From contig OX442314.1 in assembly GCA_949358305.1 (NCBI GenBank), forward strand, positions 17,539,060 through 17,603,059: a stretch of DNA of 64,000 nucleotides. Reading direction: 5' to 3'. The notes below the pieces were generated by a model. It worked only from the letters and a program-made list of their open reading frames with translations, was not told where the DNA came from and made no database searches. The stretch's first letter is position 1, and each line of letters opens with the position of its first letter. The translations under genes and the position numbers were made by a program. This document shows, in pieces, positions 25,991 to 35,468 of the stretch. Source of the stretch: Strigamia acuminata (lineage: Eukaryota; Arthropoda; Chilopoda; Geophilomorpha; Linotaeniidae).

Positions 25991-28974
25991 TATATACTAC
26001 TTTATAAATAAATACATAATTTAACGAAAAAAAGAAATACTTTCATTATAAATCTGCGTTTTGAAATGAAAATATAAAAATCATTTTTGGCAGGGCTTTC
26101 TGTACAATACTGGAAGTTATGTGTAAAAAAAATACAATAAAGCTTTCAAAGTGAAAATTTATACTTATAATCTGATGATACCACGTTTTGAAGTAAAAAA
26201 TAAATAAATTCTAAACAAAAATTTATCCAGAAATATATTTTAACTCACAAACAGGCCATCAAGTGCTTAGAAATTTTACTAAAGTGTAATCCACACGTAA
26301 TCCACAAGTTATTATCATAAATCATTTTTTAATGCAAATTGATGTGCGAAAAAAATGTTTCTACGCACATAGCAACAGCCTATCAAATATCAATAATACT
26401 GAGTTTGTGTGCCGTAACTTGAAAACTGACCTCAATGTTTTTGTTTACACTTTCATCAAATGTTTTTCCTGATGATAATTAAAAAAATATATTAGTTGGC
26501 TGTGCAGAGTATCAGGCAGGATGGTTGGTTGTATTGTTGCCATAGGAATGATTCATTCATTACTACAAATGGAAAATCAGGAAAAGGGCAACCCATTCAA
26601 ATCTGAAATTTCATACGAATCGATGGTTTTTTCATCGCGCTATTTCTTTTTTAATTAAATGTACTTGAAAAAAAATCCCAACTCAAAATCCTCTTATTTC
26701 CCAATTTCTTTTTTTTTTCTCAAAATCTCCGCACAATGTCGAGCTTCGCTGTTGAACAAAAGCAGCATTACAAGAGCTAAAACCCGAACTAAGTTTTATA
26801 CGAAATAAAATGAAGATTTTGTCTTCACATAGAAAAATGGAATAAAAAACTAAAGTGCAGTTCCAAAACTTGTTGAGGTTAATTTTTTCGTTCGTGATGT
26901 GACACACTCTTTCGACAAAGACGTTTTTGCAACGCCGTTATTTCCGTTCCAATGATCAAAGACCACGTGATCTTATTTCCTGCGGCCAAAGGAAAGGGAA
27001 TGGAAGGCAAGAGGAGACCTAAAAAAGTCCATTTCATTTATTGGGACCTATTTTTCTGCAGTTGTAAACGTTGAAATGCACTAAAGTTCAAAATAAAAGA
27101 AATGGTGGCTTCAAATGATACTTGTTATAAACGAATAAAAAAAAAATAAAGAAAAACTTTTTGGAGTCAAATTATACATGATTTGACTTATTTTTGATTA
27201 ATTAGTTGGAAAATCCTCATTGGAATAACAATAAACTCGAATATTAACGAAGCATTTATTATTCCTATTTACTTTTAGGAAAATAAACAGTTCTTATTCT
27301 TATTCTTATTATTCGCTGTGTGTGTTTTCGGAATAAGTCACGTTCGGTCGATGAACGAATATGATGTATATTATAAATCCGTCAACGAGAAAATGAGTTT
27401 TTTTTTTAAATCATTCTAATCTCACAATAGGCCAATAAATGGCGCCCGTTTAACGAAAGAAAAATTGCATTCGGGTAGATAAAAAACGAGCAGTAAATTT
27501 AGTTATGGCGCATCGTTAAATTTCAGTCAAAATAATTGAACGTCAGCGTTAGAAACATTTTACGATTTTTATTGCAGCATTCTTTTAAGGAGTGCATTCT
27601 CCATGGCAAATGTCATTTATTCCATGTGGCAGGTCAACTTCACATCTGTTACAACAAATGCTGTGCAAAAACTTCTCAAATTAGAATTTTAAATTTTCGT
27701 GTCTGCATGATTCACTAAACTTTTCTAACCAATATGTAAATTAATAATAAAAAATAATAATTTAAAATAATATTTTTTTTTTACTTTTTCAATAAACGAT
27801 GGAAACGTGTCTGTCGCAAGTTTAAACCTAATTTTAAAATGAAAAAATGTCCTTATCCGAGTTTTATATTAAATAAACTTTTATTTTTATGCATGAGTTG
27901 GTAGCTAAAACTCTTCATACCATCAGGGGTTAAAACATGGCACTTGGAAACAAAATTAATGAATAAGTATATGCGCCTGTCCAACTTTCTAACCTTTTCA
28001 GCATTTATTAAGTTAACCCTTTAATCTCCTTGCTAAGTTTAAAACGAAGAAACTACACTTAGTTTACTAGAGTCATTTCGCCCACCCGCGTATAAAACGG
28101 ACCTGTAATACGGTTGGAAAGAGAATTTTATGAGCCACAACTTGTTATCGCTACCCTTTCTTTCAATGGACAGGGAATTCTTTTCTCAAAGTGACAGGAA
28201 AGGTGGAGTGTGGAATTTCGGTCCTGGTGCTAAATGTTATTACAGCGTAATAACATGCAACCGCTACAACCAAGTAGAACTAAAAAAGTAAAACGCCTAA
28301 GAATGTTTCTTCAAGTACAATGTGATTAATTTGCTAAAATGAATGCGGTCAGAACTAATTATGGCTTCACACTTCGCTTTCTTTCAATTTGTAAAAAAAA
28401 AAAAAAAAAAAAAAAGCTGCGCAACAAAATTAATGAGAAAAGTAATGAAAAGAAAACACTTTTTCCTAGCAATTTTTTATTATTATTGAAGACTAAAGTA
28501 ACATGTTTTAATGGTTTTTTCAGATTAAGTCATACATAACGTCAGATGAATATTTGGCTGTTGACTTATTTCAAGAATTTGTAATAAAAAAATTGTTTGA
28601 ATAACTCAAATAACTTACGTAACACTTGACAATCGATTGGGCAATCGAAATTGCAAGGATTTTCAACTAGATTTAGCTAAATTTTAAAATCTTTGTCAAA
28701 ATGTTTGTAGATATTTTTTAAATTGATTTATGTAAAAACAATTATGTTCATTTGCATTCGATCGAAGGAATGTGGGTGTTAGAGATTGTTTCTAACACAA
28801 AAATATTGAATTATTGGGTACTTTATTTTGTTTTTCCTCTAAAATAATTCTTTACTTCTCTCCGTCTTTGCATTTATCGGAAAGTTGGCAGATATTGAAC
28901 GCACTGTATCAGAATGCATTGATCGGATGCGTACCGAAGCAAATTTACATTTGCACAGTTTAAATAAGATAAAG
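25991..28974. other. Gene-poor AT-rich interval
   Basis: No gene recognised. It holds an A-run of about 23 bases near 28391 and a degenerate X-box-like sequence near 26536 (GTTGCCATAGGAAT). Confidence 0.45.
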
Positions 28975-29148
28975 TATACTTACACGGCAATTAAAGTGGT
29001 GATTAGGAATACTGGTGGTCCTACTGCACAACTGCTGGTGATGGGTAGAAGAAAGCATCAACTCTCCAGACGAACCAAACTCCCACGTGAAGTAGAGGTA
29101 CGTGCCAGGCCTTATAGTGTTGACGTCAAGCTTCACGGGCGCCATCTG
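28975..29148 (-). CDS. Exon-like segment of an unknown gene
   Basis: On the minus strand a 174-base open segment is bounded by a strong acceptor (TCCTTTCCACAG just above 29148) and a near-perfect donor (GTAAGTAT just below 28975). Only one frame is open; it begins MAPVKLDVNTIRPG and encodes 58 residues. A possible downstream exon begins after an AG about 66 bases further on (near 28908), a normal intron length here, and stops after about nine codons. No family is recognised. The plus strand of the same region also has an open frame with usable splice sites (exon end 29098, next exon about 29274-29319), so strand is uncertain. Confidence 0.25.
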
Positions 29149-29401
29149 TGGAAAGGATTACAAACTGCTTTCAAGCTAATTTTTTTTTCGAACGTATTTT
29201 ATTTTTTATTTTTTATTTCTTTAGCAATTGGAAAAAATTCGTTTTCAATTGTTTTTCTTTTTTTGTGTTGCAGTCATGCTTCCGACATCATGACAGGTCA
29301 ATTTGGCGAAGACATTCTGTGAGTAGGAAACTATCTGCCATCGAAAACTAAAATAAGTTTTCATTTAAAGTTTTAAAAAATATATTTTTTTCTATTAAAT
29401 A

Positions 29402-29668
29402 TTAGAATTAGAATTTTAAAATGTTTTTGTTTATGTGTTTGAAAATGTGCATACAACTTATATTTACATTTAGCGAGCACCTCTTGGGGTTTGATTTTTT
29501 ATTTTATCTTTCTCTAAAGCAATATCTGCCATTAAAAGTTGATTTAGCTTTATAGACAGATAAGACAAAACCCCCAATCTGCACTCTAAATGTAAATATT
29601 TACTTTGTCTATAATTTTAAGTTGTTTGCACATTTGCAAACAAGAACATTTTAAAATTTTAATTCTAA
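29402..29668. mobile_element. Foldback/MITE element with TA flanks
   Basis: Nearly the whole 267-base segment is an imperfect hairpin. TTAGAATTAGAATTTTAAAA at the left pairs with TTTTAAAATTTTAATTCTAA at the right, and further pairing continues inwards (ATATTTACATTTAG with CTAAATGTAAATAT). Both ends are bordered by TA. There is no coding content. Confidence 0.6.
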
Positions 29669-30845
29669 TACCAATATCTAGTAAATAAATAAATAAAATA
29701 ATAAAACTTTAACTGACAGCAGATGATACTGTCAATAGTAACTTGCTACTAGCACATAACAGTTTCAACTGACTGCTGGATTGAAATTGGCTAGTAATAG
29801 TTGCTGTGGAATATCCACTCCGACTTTGGCAACATCTAGCGGTATTTTCTATATTCAAAGCGATTATGTCGTAAAATGGTTTCTAAGAGTTACGAGTGAT
29901 TGAGGCTAACGCATTAACTCTAATGACATTTGAAGAAGTGATAGTGATGAGTGTGGAAGTACAAGAATAATTGCAGATTATTACGTATGTTCAATTCCAC
30001 CTTCAATAAAAAAAATAATTATAATAAAATCATCTTTTACTTCTACTCGAATAATCGTCTTTTTATTATTATTTCTTCCGAAAAAAGTAATTAAAATACA
30101 GGGCAAGTTTTGAAAATTAATTCAAATCCTTTTAATGTAATGAGAATTTGACTAACAGAAAGAAAACAATTTGATGCATTAAACTAATCACTTTTACAAG
30201 TATGGTGATAGCATAAAAATTTCATAACTTGTGACAACTTTATTTCCATTCTGATAAATTTAAGTGTTTTAAGGACCAGAGTCACTTCAAAAACTTGTTA
30301 ATATACAGTTTATATTGCTAAAGCCCTTGGTAATAAAATTACCAATTTAAAAATGTTTTTATCTTAGATACTCCGTAATTTATTTACGTTTTTTTAGGTC
30401 TTCACAACTGGTTTGCAACACGTGTAACGAATCGTGTTTACTAAAAAGCTCAGCCTGGTGCTTTTCTGCATTACGGGACAACGGTAGATAAATTTTTGTT
30501 ACTGCAAACAGCAGTTATTTTTCGGTGTGGAGAAAAATAAAAGTTTCACGTGTGTAATTTATAATTACCATAAACTTGATTAGTAATTTTTTTTTTTTTT
30601 TAATAATTGTTGCATTTCTCTTGTCTTGTTTCAATATATATGTTCTCAAGCGAGTATTAAAATTAATGACCACTTTTATTTTGTAAAGAATCACCTAACA
30701 TCAACGTTAATTGAAATAAATGATTTCAGAATACTGATGTAGCTGTGCAACACATACATAATTGGTTTGCAGCAATAAACAAAACATGTTACAATTTATT
30801 TGAAATTTTAAAATTTAATTTTTTTTATTTTAAGAAATTCTTATT
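29669..30845. other. Intergenic AT-rich DNA up to the LTR insertion
   Basis: No gene recognised. The sequence AATTC at 30836-30840 recurs just beyond the far LTR end (43356-43360) and is the best candidate for the retrotransposon target duplication. Confidence 0.5.
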
Positions 30846-31373
30846 AGTTTATAACGCTGTCGTTACAAACAATGCATGTGTTGAACACGCACTCGCAGGT
30901 TCGCGGATATTTCTTCAAAACGAATGACCTTCAACGTGGGTGTCGGTCATTTAGAAATCTCCAATTCCGTTGAAATTTATTGCGACTCGATTCGTGTTAT
31001 CGAAATGTGTTTAGGACGAAATAAATCGACTAAATCCAGATAATTCGGTAGCTCAAATGGGGGCTTCGAATGTCACCGGGTGGATAAAAAGGTGGGAGTT
31101 AGAACGAGCACGGTTAGAAAATTAGATGCGAAAATAAAGTTGACTTGTGGTCCAAATTGTAGTTGGTCGCGAAGTGTCGGAATATCGACACGTCGCGATA
31201 TTTATAACAATCGGTCAGCTGATCGATTGATCAGCTGATCGATTGTCACATGACCCAAATTAACAAATGAGGTTAAAATGAAAACCGCGACAAGGTCGCG
31301 CGCATAAATTAAGAATGAGAACAGGTGAGGAATAAAATTGAAATTTAGGAATTGGGAAAGCTCACCCGTGACA
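30846..31373 (-). repeat. 3' LTR (528 bp)
   Basis: Identical to the 5' LTR at a constant offset of 11982. On the minus strand it starts TGTCACGGGTGAG and ends GCGTTATAAACT, so it lacks the usual CA terminus. It contains the palindromic TGATCGATTGATCAGCTGATC region near 31220 and two TCGCGA sites. Confidence 0.95.
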
Positions 31374-31382
31374 TCCTCCGCC
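31374..31382 (-). other. Polypurine tract of the LTR element
   Basis: On the minus strand GGCGGAGGA lies directly before the TGTCAC start of the 3' LTR. This is the expected position of the plus-strand primer and confirms the LTR boundary. Confidence 0.6.
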
Positions 31383-32251
31383 ACCCAGACTTTTATTGCA
31401 TCGTGAACAAAAGAGTGGGTGATCCAAAGGATCGCAAAAAATATAACATCAACATAAAAACAACATTTGATAAAATTAACAAAGGTACCATGGTACTTAA
31501 GAAAAAATGATTAACAATCAATGAGATCAGATACAGTAGCGATGATTTTCGCGGATGGAATTCAAAATAAAATAAAAGTGATGTAACGTTGCGAAACCCT
31601 TCGCGAAAATTAAACAATTATCAAATGAAGGGGTCATATCACGGATTAGAATCATCAACACTTCCCGTGTCGGTATCAAAAGGTAATAAAATAATAATAT
31701 CACATGGAATAAAAGTCTGGAAATAAAATATTAATTAGACTAGATTAATGATTCAAAATTTTCAATAAAATAACAACACTGGACATTAAAATATGAAGAG
31801 AAATAAAAAACACTTTGATTAAACTTATAAAATGATGATTTGGCACTTCGAAAATGTGAGTTCACATTGGAGGATCGCGAATATTTCGCGAATTTCACAC
31901 AATACCACATTGGTATCATAAATGTCCACATGTAAAATAAAATAGTTCCAATTTCACACGAAGTTCGTCACCATGGTGATGTTAAATGTTCACAATAGTC
32001 TTTCTATCGCGATGTTATGCGAGTGTAAAAACAAAAGTAAATGAAGACAGAAGACAGGACAGATTACATAATTCAAATAACGGAATATGAAAGAAGAAAA
32101 TAAATGAAACACTTCGCGAAAATAAACACATTTAAACACGGCACTACACTAAACAAAAATCACTTTTGGGGAGTATTCCCATTCTGCCGGAAGGTCGCAC
32201 TTTGGCCTGACCGAGGGTTTCCCTTCTCGACACCATCCGGCAGATGAAAAC
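31383..32251 (-). other. 3' non-coding region of the LTR element
   Basis: About 870 bases between ORF3 and the polypurine tract. It holds only small frames: a 74-codon hydrophobic one at 31393-31617 with two possible membrane segments, and a 63-codon one at 31740-31931. Neither is supported by family or context. A stem around TGCCGG...CCGGCA lies at about 32182-32243, and several TCGCGA palindromes occur. Confidence 0.5.
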
Positions 32252-35056
32252 TTATGCCACCATTTCTTGATGAAGTTCTCGAGCATACAGGCGTTGTTCC
32301 GGATCTGAGTAATGTTTTACCAAATCGAACGCCACGTCAATGATGATTAATCGGGCCCGGGCCACATTTGCGGCCCCTCGACGATTGATTTCCTGTAGAC
32401 ATAAATCAATAAATGCATCGCGAAAGTACGTGTCCATCAGGTCGATAATTTCCTCAGTTTCAGGAAGGGTCAGGTTTAAATCTGACAGTGCCAGGGACCG
32501 GAAAAGAGCACTCTGCGTGTGATAAGGGATCATCAACTTCGTGCATCTGGTGGGCTGGAAGGTAAAATCACATATAATGTTCATTGATGGGATGATAGTA
32601 TTTGACATGAGGATCGTTATCTCTGGTTTCTCCTTAGAGCCTGGAACAGAAATGAGGTCCTTCAACGACTTATCAGTAGGTGTGGGTGCCATGTATCGCG
32701 AAGAAACCGCTAATTTCGACATCTCCTGCACCTGAATTTCTCGAACTCTTTTCTCTTCATCGATCCTCTTTTGAAGTTCTTTTCTCTCCTTTTCTTCCCT
32801 TTCCTTCCTGACTTTCTCCTTCTTTTCAAATTCGATATTCTCTGCAGCTACTTTGGCCGCCTCTTTCTTCTGGCTCTCCTGGACGGCATATCGTTTTTTC
32901 TCCCGTTCGACCGCAAATTTCTTGACATATTTACCCATTATTAAATGCGTCTCCCATACCAGCACAGCGAAAAATCGATCTTCATCCATGTGGATCTCTT
33001 GGTCCATTCGACTTTCGACATTGGCAGCGATGTTCTTTAGTTCTTTAAAAGTCGCATTTTTGACGGGGTAAACGTCATATTGATTTATGTCGAAATCTCG
33101 GGTGGCCATCACGTTGAATAATTCCCTCCAGCCCCTCGGCTCCAACTCCATACGAGAATTACTGATGGTAGTATTCCTCCTAAGTACCTGCAGTTCGAAT
33201 GGTTCGAGGATGTCTCGAATGTAATGAAGCGTAAAAACGGGGCAATTTGAAACTCCGTAATGGTCCGTTTGTGTATAATGGGGCGGACGAGAGACAACCT
33301 TGGTGGTTTTGGTGGTCGAGAGAACGCCATCTTGTGATGATCCGCGAGTTGAATCGGTTTGAGACGTGGATATGGAGGTAGTCCCAGTACTAAGACTTGC
33401 AATGGTGTTGGTGACGGAAATCGTCGTCTTCGTCGGTAAATCAGTCGTCCTTATTGGAATTTGACTTTTAAAAGGTGTCGGCACTCTCTTGACAGAATGC
33501 TCGGTAGAACGCGCATCAGCTTTGGATTCTTCCTTCAGTTCTTCCTTCTCTTGATCTAATCGCGAATTGTCAATGTTTGGTACAATTTTTACCTTTAATT
33601 CCTGATCGGTTGCCTGAGGTGACACATTTAGGAATCTTATGTCCCGGTTCCGGTCCATGTAGTCGTCCAATCGGCGTTGTGACGGGTCTGGGACCGATTT
33701 TAACGTTGGGACGGGTTTGATCGGTTGTGGAAAGTTCTTCATTAGCGTTAGAATTCCCGGCTGTGCTGGTTGCATTCTATCAGGGCTAATTTCAGGCGAG
33801 TTATCAATTGGTTTGGGTGGAATTTTCTCCAAAGTCGCGATTTCATCCTTCTTGACCGGTGTAGTTGGTTGCACTGACTGTACAGGCTTCGGAGCGTAGC
33901 GGACTCCTGGAGCGGATTGGGCATCTCGCGAACGGTCTCTTGGCAACGTTGTGCCACCCATCATTATGGCTTGGGCGACGTGGCCACCGCTCTCCTTGTA
34001 GCGCACGGCGAAGTCTTCGTTTCCTTTTGGAACGTATAATAGTGGTTCAGGCATCGGTTGCAAACGTGCTTCGGCCGTCAGTAGATCGATTTCACGATTT
34101 AAATCCTCGATCCAAAGTCTCGCCTGTTCAGTCGTGGCGTTTGTACCCAGGAATGCAGGCAAAGTTTTGATCATCCCGGAGAACTGCAGGTCTGTGAGAT
34201 ACTGCTCCCTCGCATAATCAGTCAAATTTGCGATTTCCTCGTTCGTCATCCTGGGGACCGCCTCATGTTGGCACCTGATCGCGTTTCCCATCGCGTAGAT
34301 CCATCGGCGGGGTGCTATACCGCGTTCCTCGGCCAGTTGCTGGACTCTGGCCCAGTACCAATAATGGGTAAAACGAAACCTCAAAATCGCGGCGATGCTT
34401 CCTTGTACAATTCGCGTCGGCGGCAGGACCCACTCATAAATGCGCACTCCGTCTGCGTACTTGAAACGGAGGACCCAATTGAAATAGATCCGCATCCATT
34501 CCCTGAACTTGCACCGGCGCAATTCGCCTGCGCCCCCGCATGCTCGGCACACAATTTCTTTGACTGGCGGCGTTGTCTCAACTCCCCATCCTGAACAAAT
34601 ACAGCAGACTTCAAAATTTGGGAAAGATTGTTCGAGCGGTTCGTCTGGGTGAAAGTGCGGATATATCCACTCTCCCTTAGCATGAATGGGTGGAATGGGC
34701 AGGTTTTTTGGATATTTGAGTTTCTTTTGTGGGTCGCCATTTTGGTGTTTACTATTTGACATGATGGTGGTAATTCGCGAATAAATAAAACGAAATGCTA
34801 TAATTGATAGCACAAAATACGGCACGCGATAAACTACATAATAGACAACACGGAATGTTCGCGAGATCAATCGCGTGTTGTAAACTAAGTACCGGCATGT
34901 ACGGAATAAAAGATGCATGGCCTTAGAGGCTAGCTCTCTAGGATTGGTCAGTTTAAAGAATGCTGAGTAATCATATCTGTTTCCAGGCGCAAACCAATAA
35001 GTTATTCCCCCAAAAGGTTTAATTCTTGACCAAATTTCTTTAAAAATAATACGCAT
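32252..35056 (-). CDS. ORF3 of the LTR element, 934 aa, unknown function
   Basis: The frame starts at a true ATG (35056) and sits where envelope genes lie in some Gypsy elements. I see no signal peptide or furin-type cleavage site, and do not recognise it as an envelope. A hydrophobic stretch near residues 70-92 (YYVVYRVPYFVLSIIAF) could span a membrane. Near residues 150-180 are two exact CxxCxGxG motifs (CCICSGWG and CRACGGAG), the zinc-binding repeat of DnaJ/Hsp40 proteins, which normally have four. The middle is rich in Pro, Ser and Thr. Residues about 700-780 are a highly charged, probably coiled-coil helix, followed by a folded-looking C-terminal region. An internal Met near residue 98 would omit the hydrophobic part. 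It may be a captured host sequence or a lineage-specific accessory protein. Confidence 0.8.
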   Translation of the reverse strand: MRIIFKEIWSRIKPFGGITYWFAPGNRYDYSAFFKLTNPRELASKAMHLLFRTCRYLVYNTRLISRTFRVVYYVVYRVPYFVLSIIAFRFIYSRITTIMSNSKHQNGDPQKKLKYPKNLPIPPIHAKGEWIYPHFHPDEPLEQSFPNFEVCCICSGWGVETTPPVKEIVCRACGGAGELRRCKFREWMRIYFNWVLRFKYADGVRIYEWVLPPTRIVQGSIAAILRFRFTHYWYWARVQQLAEERGIAPRRWIYAMGNAIRCQHEAVPRMTNEEIANLTDYAREQYLTDLQFSGMIKTLPAFLGTNATTEQARLWIEDLNREIDLLTAEARLQPMPEPLLYVPKGNEDFAVRYKESGGHVAQAIMMGGTTLPRDRSRDAQSAPGVRYAPKPVQSVQPTTPVKKDEIATLEKIPPKPIDNSPEISPDRMQPAQPGILTLMKNFPQPIKPVPTLKSVPDPSQRRLDDYMDRNRDIRFLNVSPQATDQELKVKIVPNIDNSRLDQEKEELKEESKADARSTEHSVKRVPTPFKSQIPIRTTDLPTKTTISVTNTIASLSTGTTSISTSQTDSTRGSSQDGVLSTTKTTKVVSRPPHYTQTDHYGVSNCPVFTLHYIRDILEPFELQVLRRNTTISNSRMELEPRGWRELFNVMATRDFDINQYDVYPVKNATFKELKNIAANVESRMDQEIHMDEDRFFAVLVWETHLIMGKYVKKFAVEREKKRYAVQESQKKEAAKVAAENIEFEKKEKVRKEREEKERKELQKRIDEEKRVREIQVQEMSKLAVSSRYMAPTPTDKSLKDLISVPGSKEKPEITILMSNTIIPSMNIICDFTFQPTRCTKLMIPYHTQSALFRSLALSDLNLTLPETEEIIDLMDTYFRDAFIDLCLQEINRRGAANVARARLIIIDVAFDLVKHYSDPEQRLYARELHQEMVA

Positions 35057-35426
35057 AGTTTAAATTATAAAATAAAAAATAATAATAAATTCATTTGATT
35101 ATTAAAATTAAGCTTCGCGACATTTCATTCGTCTATTAATTGCATGTGCCCCGTGCGAGGCTAAACCAATAACGTCACCTAGTGACAAAAATGATAACCA
35201 TAAACCTCAGAGTAGATAGTTTAACTTTTATCAATACCACAATGCAACACAAAAAACGACAAACATTGTACGAAACATTAAGTTAGTTAATGAACGGAAA
35301 CGAACACAAATAAACGAAGACAAATGAACGAAACAAAACGGAATCAACGAAACTTTAGACACATAAATAAAAATTTCAATTAACAGAAATTACAAAACCC
35401 AAATTAAAATCCGCATGGCTACATTC

Positions 35427-35427
<1 letters not shown>

Positions 35428-35463
<36 letters not shown>
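35428..35463 (-). repeat. A36 homopolymer just after the pol stop
   Basis: On the minus strand an unbroken run of 36 A begins at the last base of the pol TAA stop codon. Between it and ORF3 are about 370 non-coding bases, rich in repeated GTTTCGTT-like units on the minus strand. Confidence 0.9.

Positions 35464-35468
<5 letters not shown>

Noticed and set aside
28885-29322. 145-codon plus-strand frame as a small protein gene
   Set aside because: It starts at TTG, has no recognisable domain, and its second half is low-complexity Phe-rich translation of intron-like DNA. The opposite strand has better splice signals.
31393-31617. 74-codon hydrophobic frame as a fourth retroelement gene
   Set aside because: It is short, AT-rich and in the 3' non-coding region, with no known counterpart. 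AT-rich DNA often reads as hydrophobic residues by chance.
32252-35056. ORF3 as a retroviral-type envelope
   Set aside because: There is no signal peptide, furin-like site or C-terminal membrane anchor. Position alone is not enough for that call.
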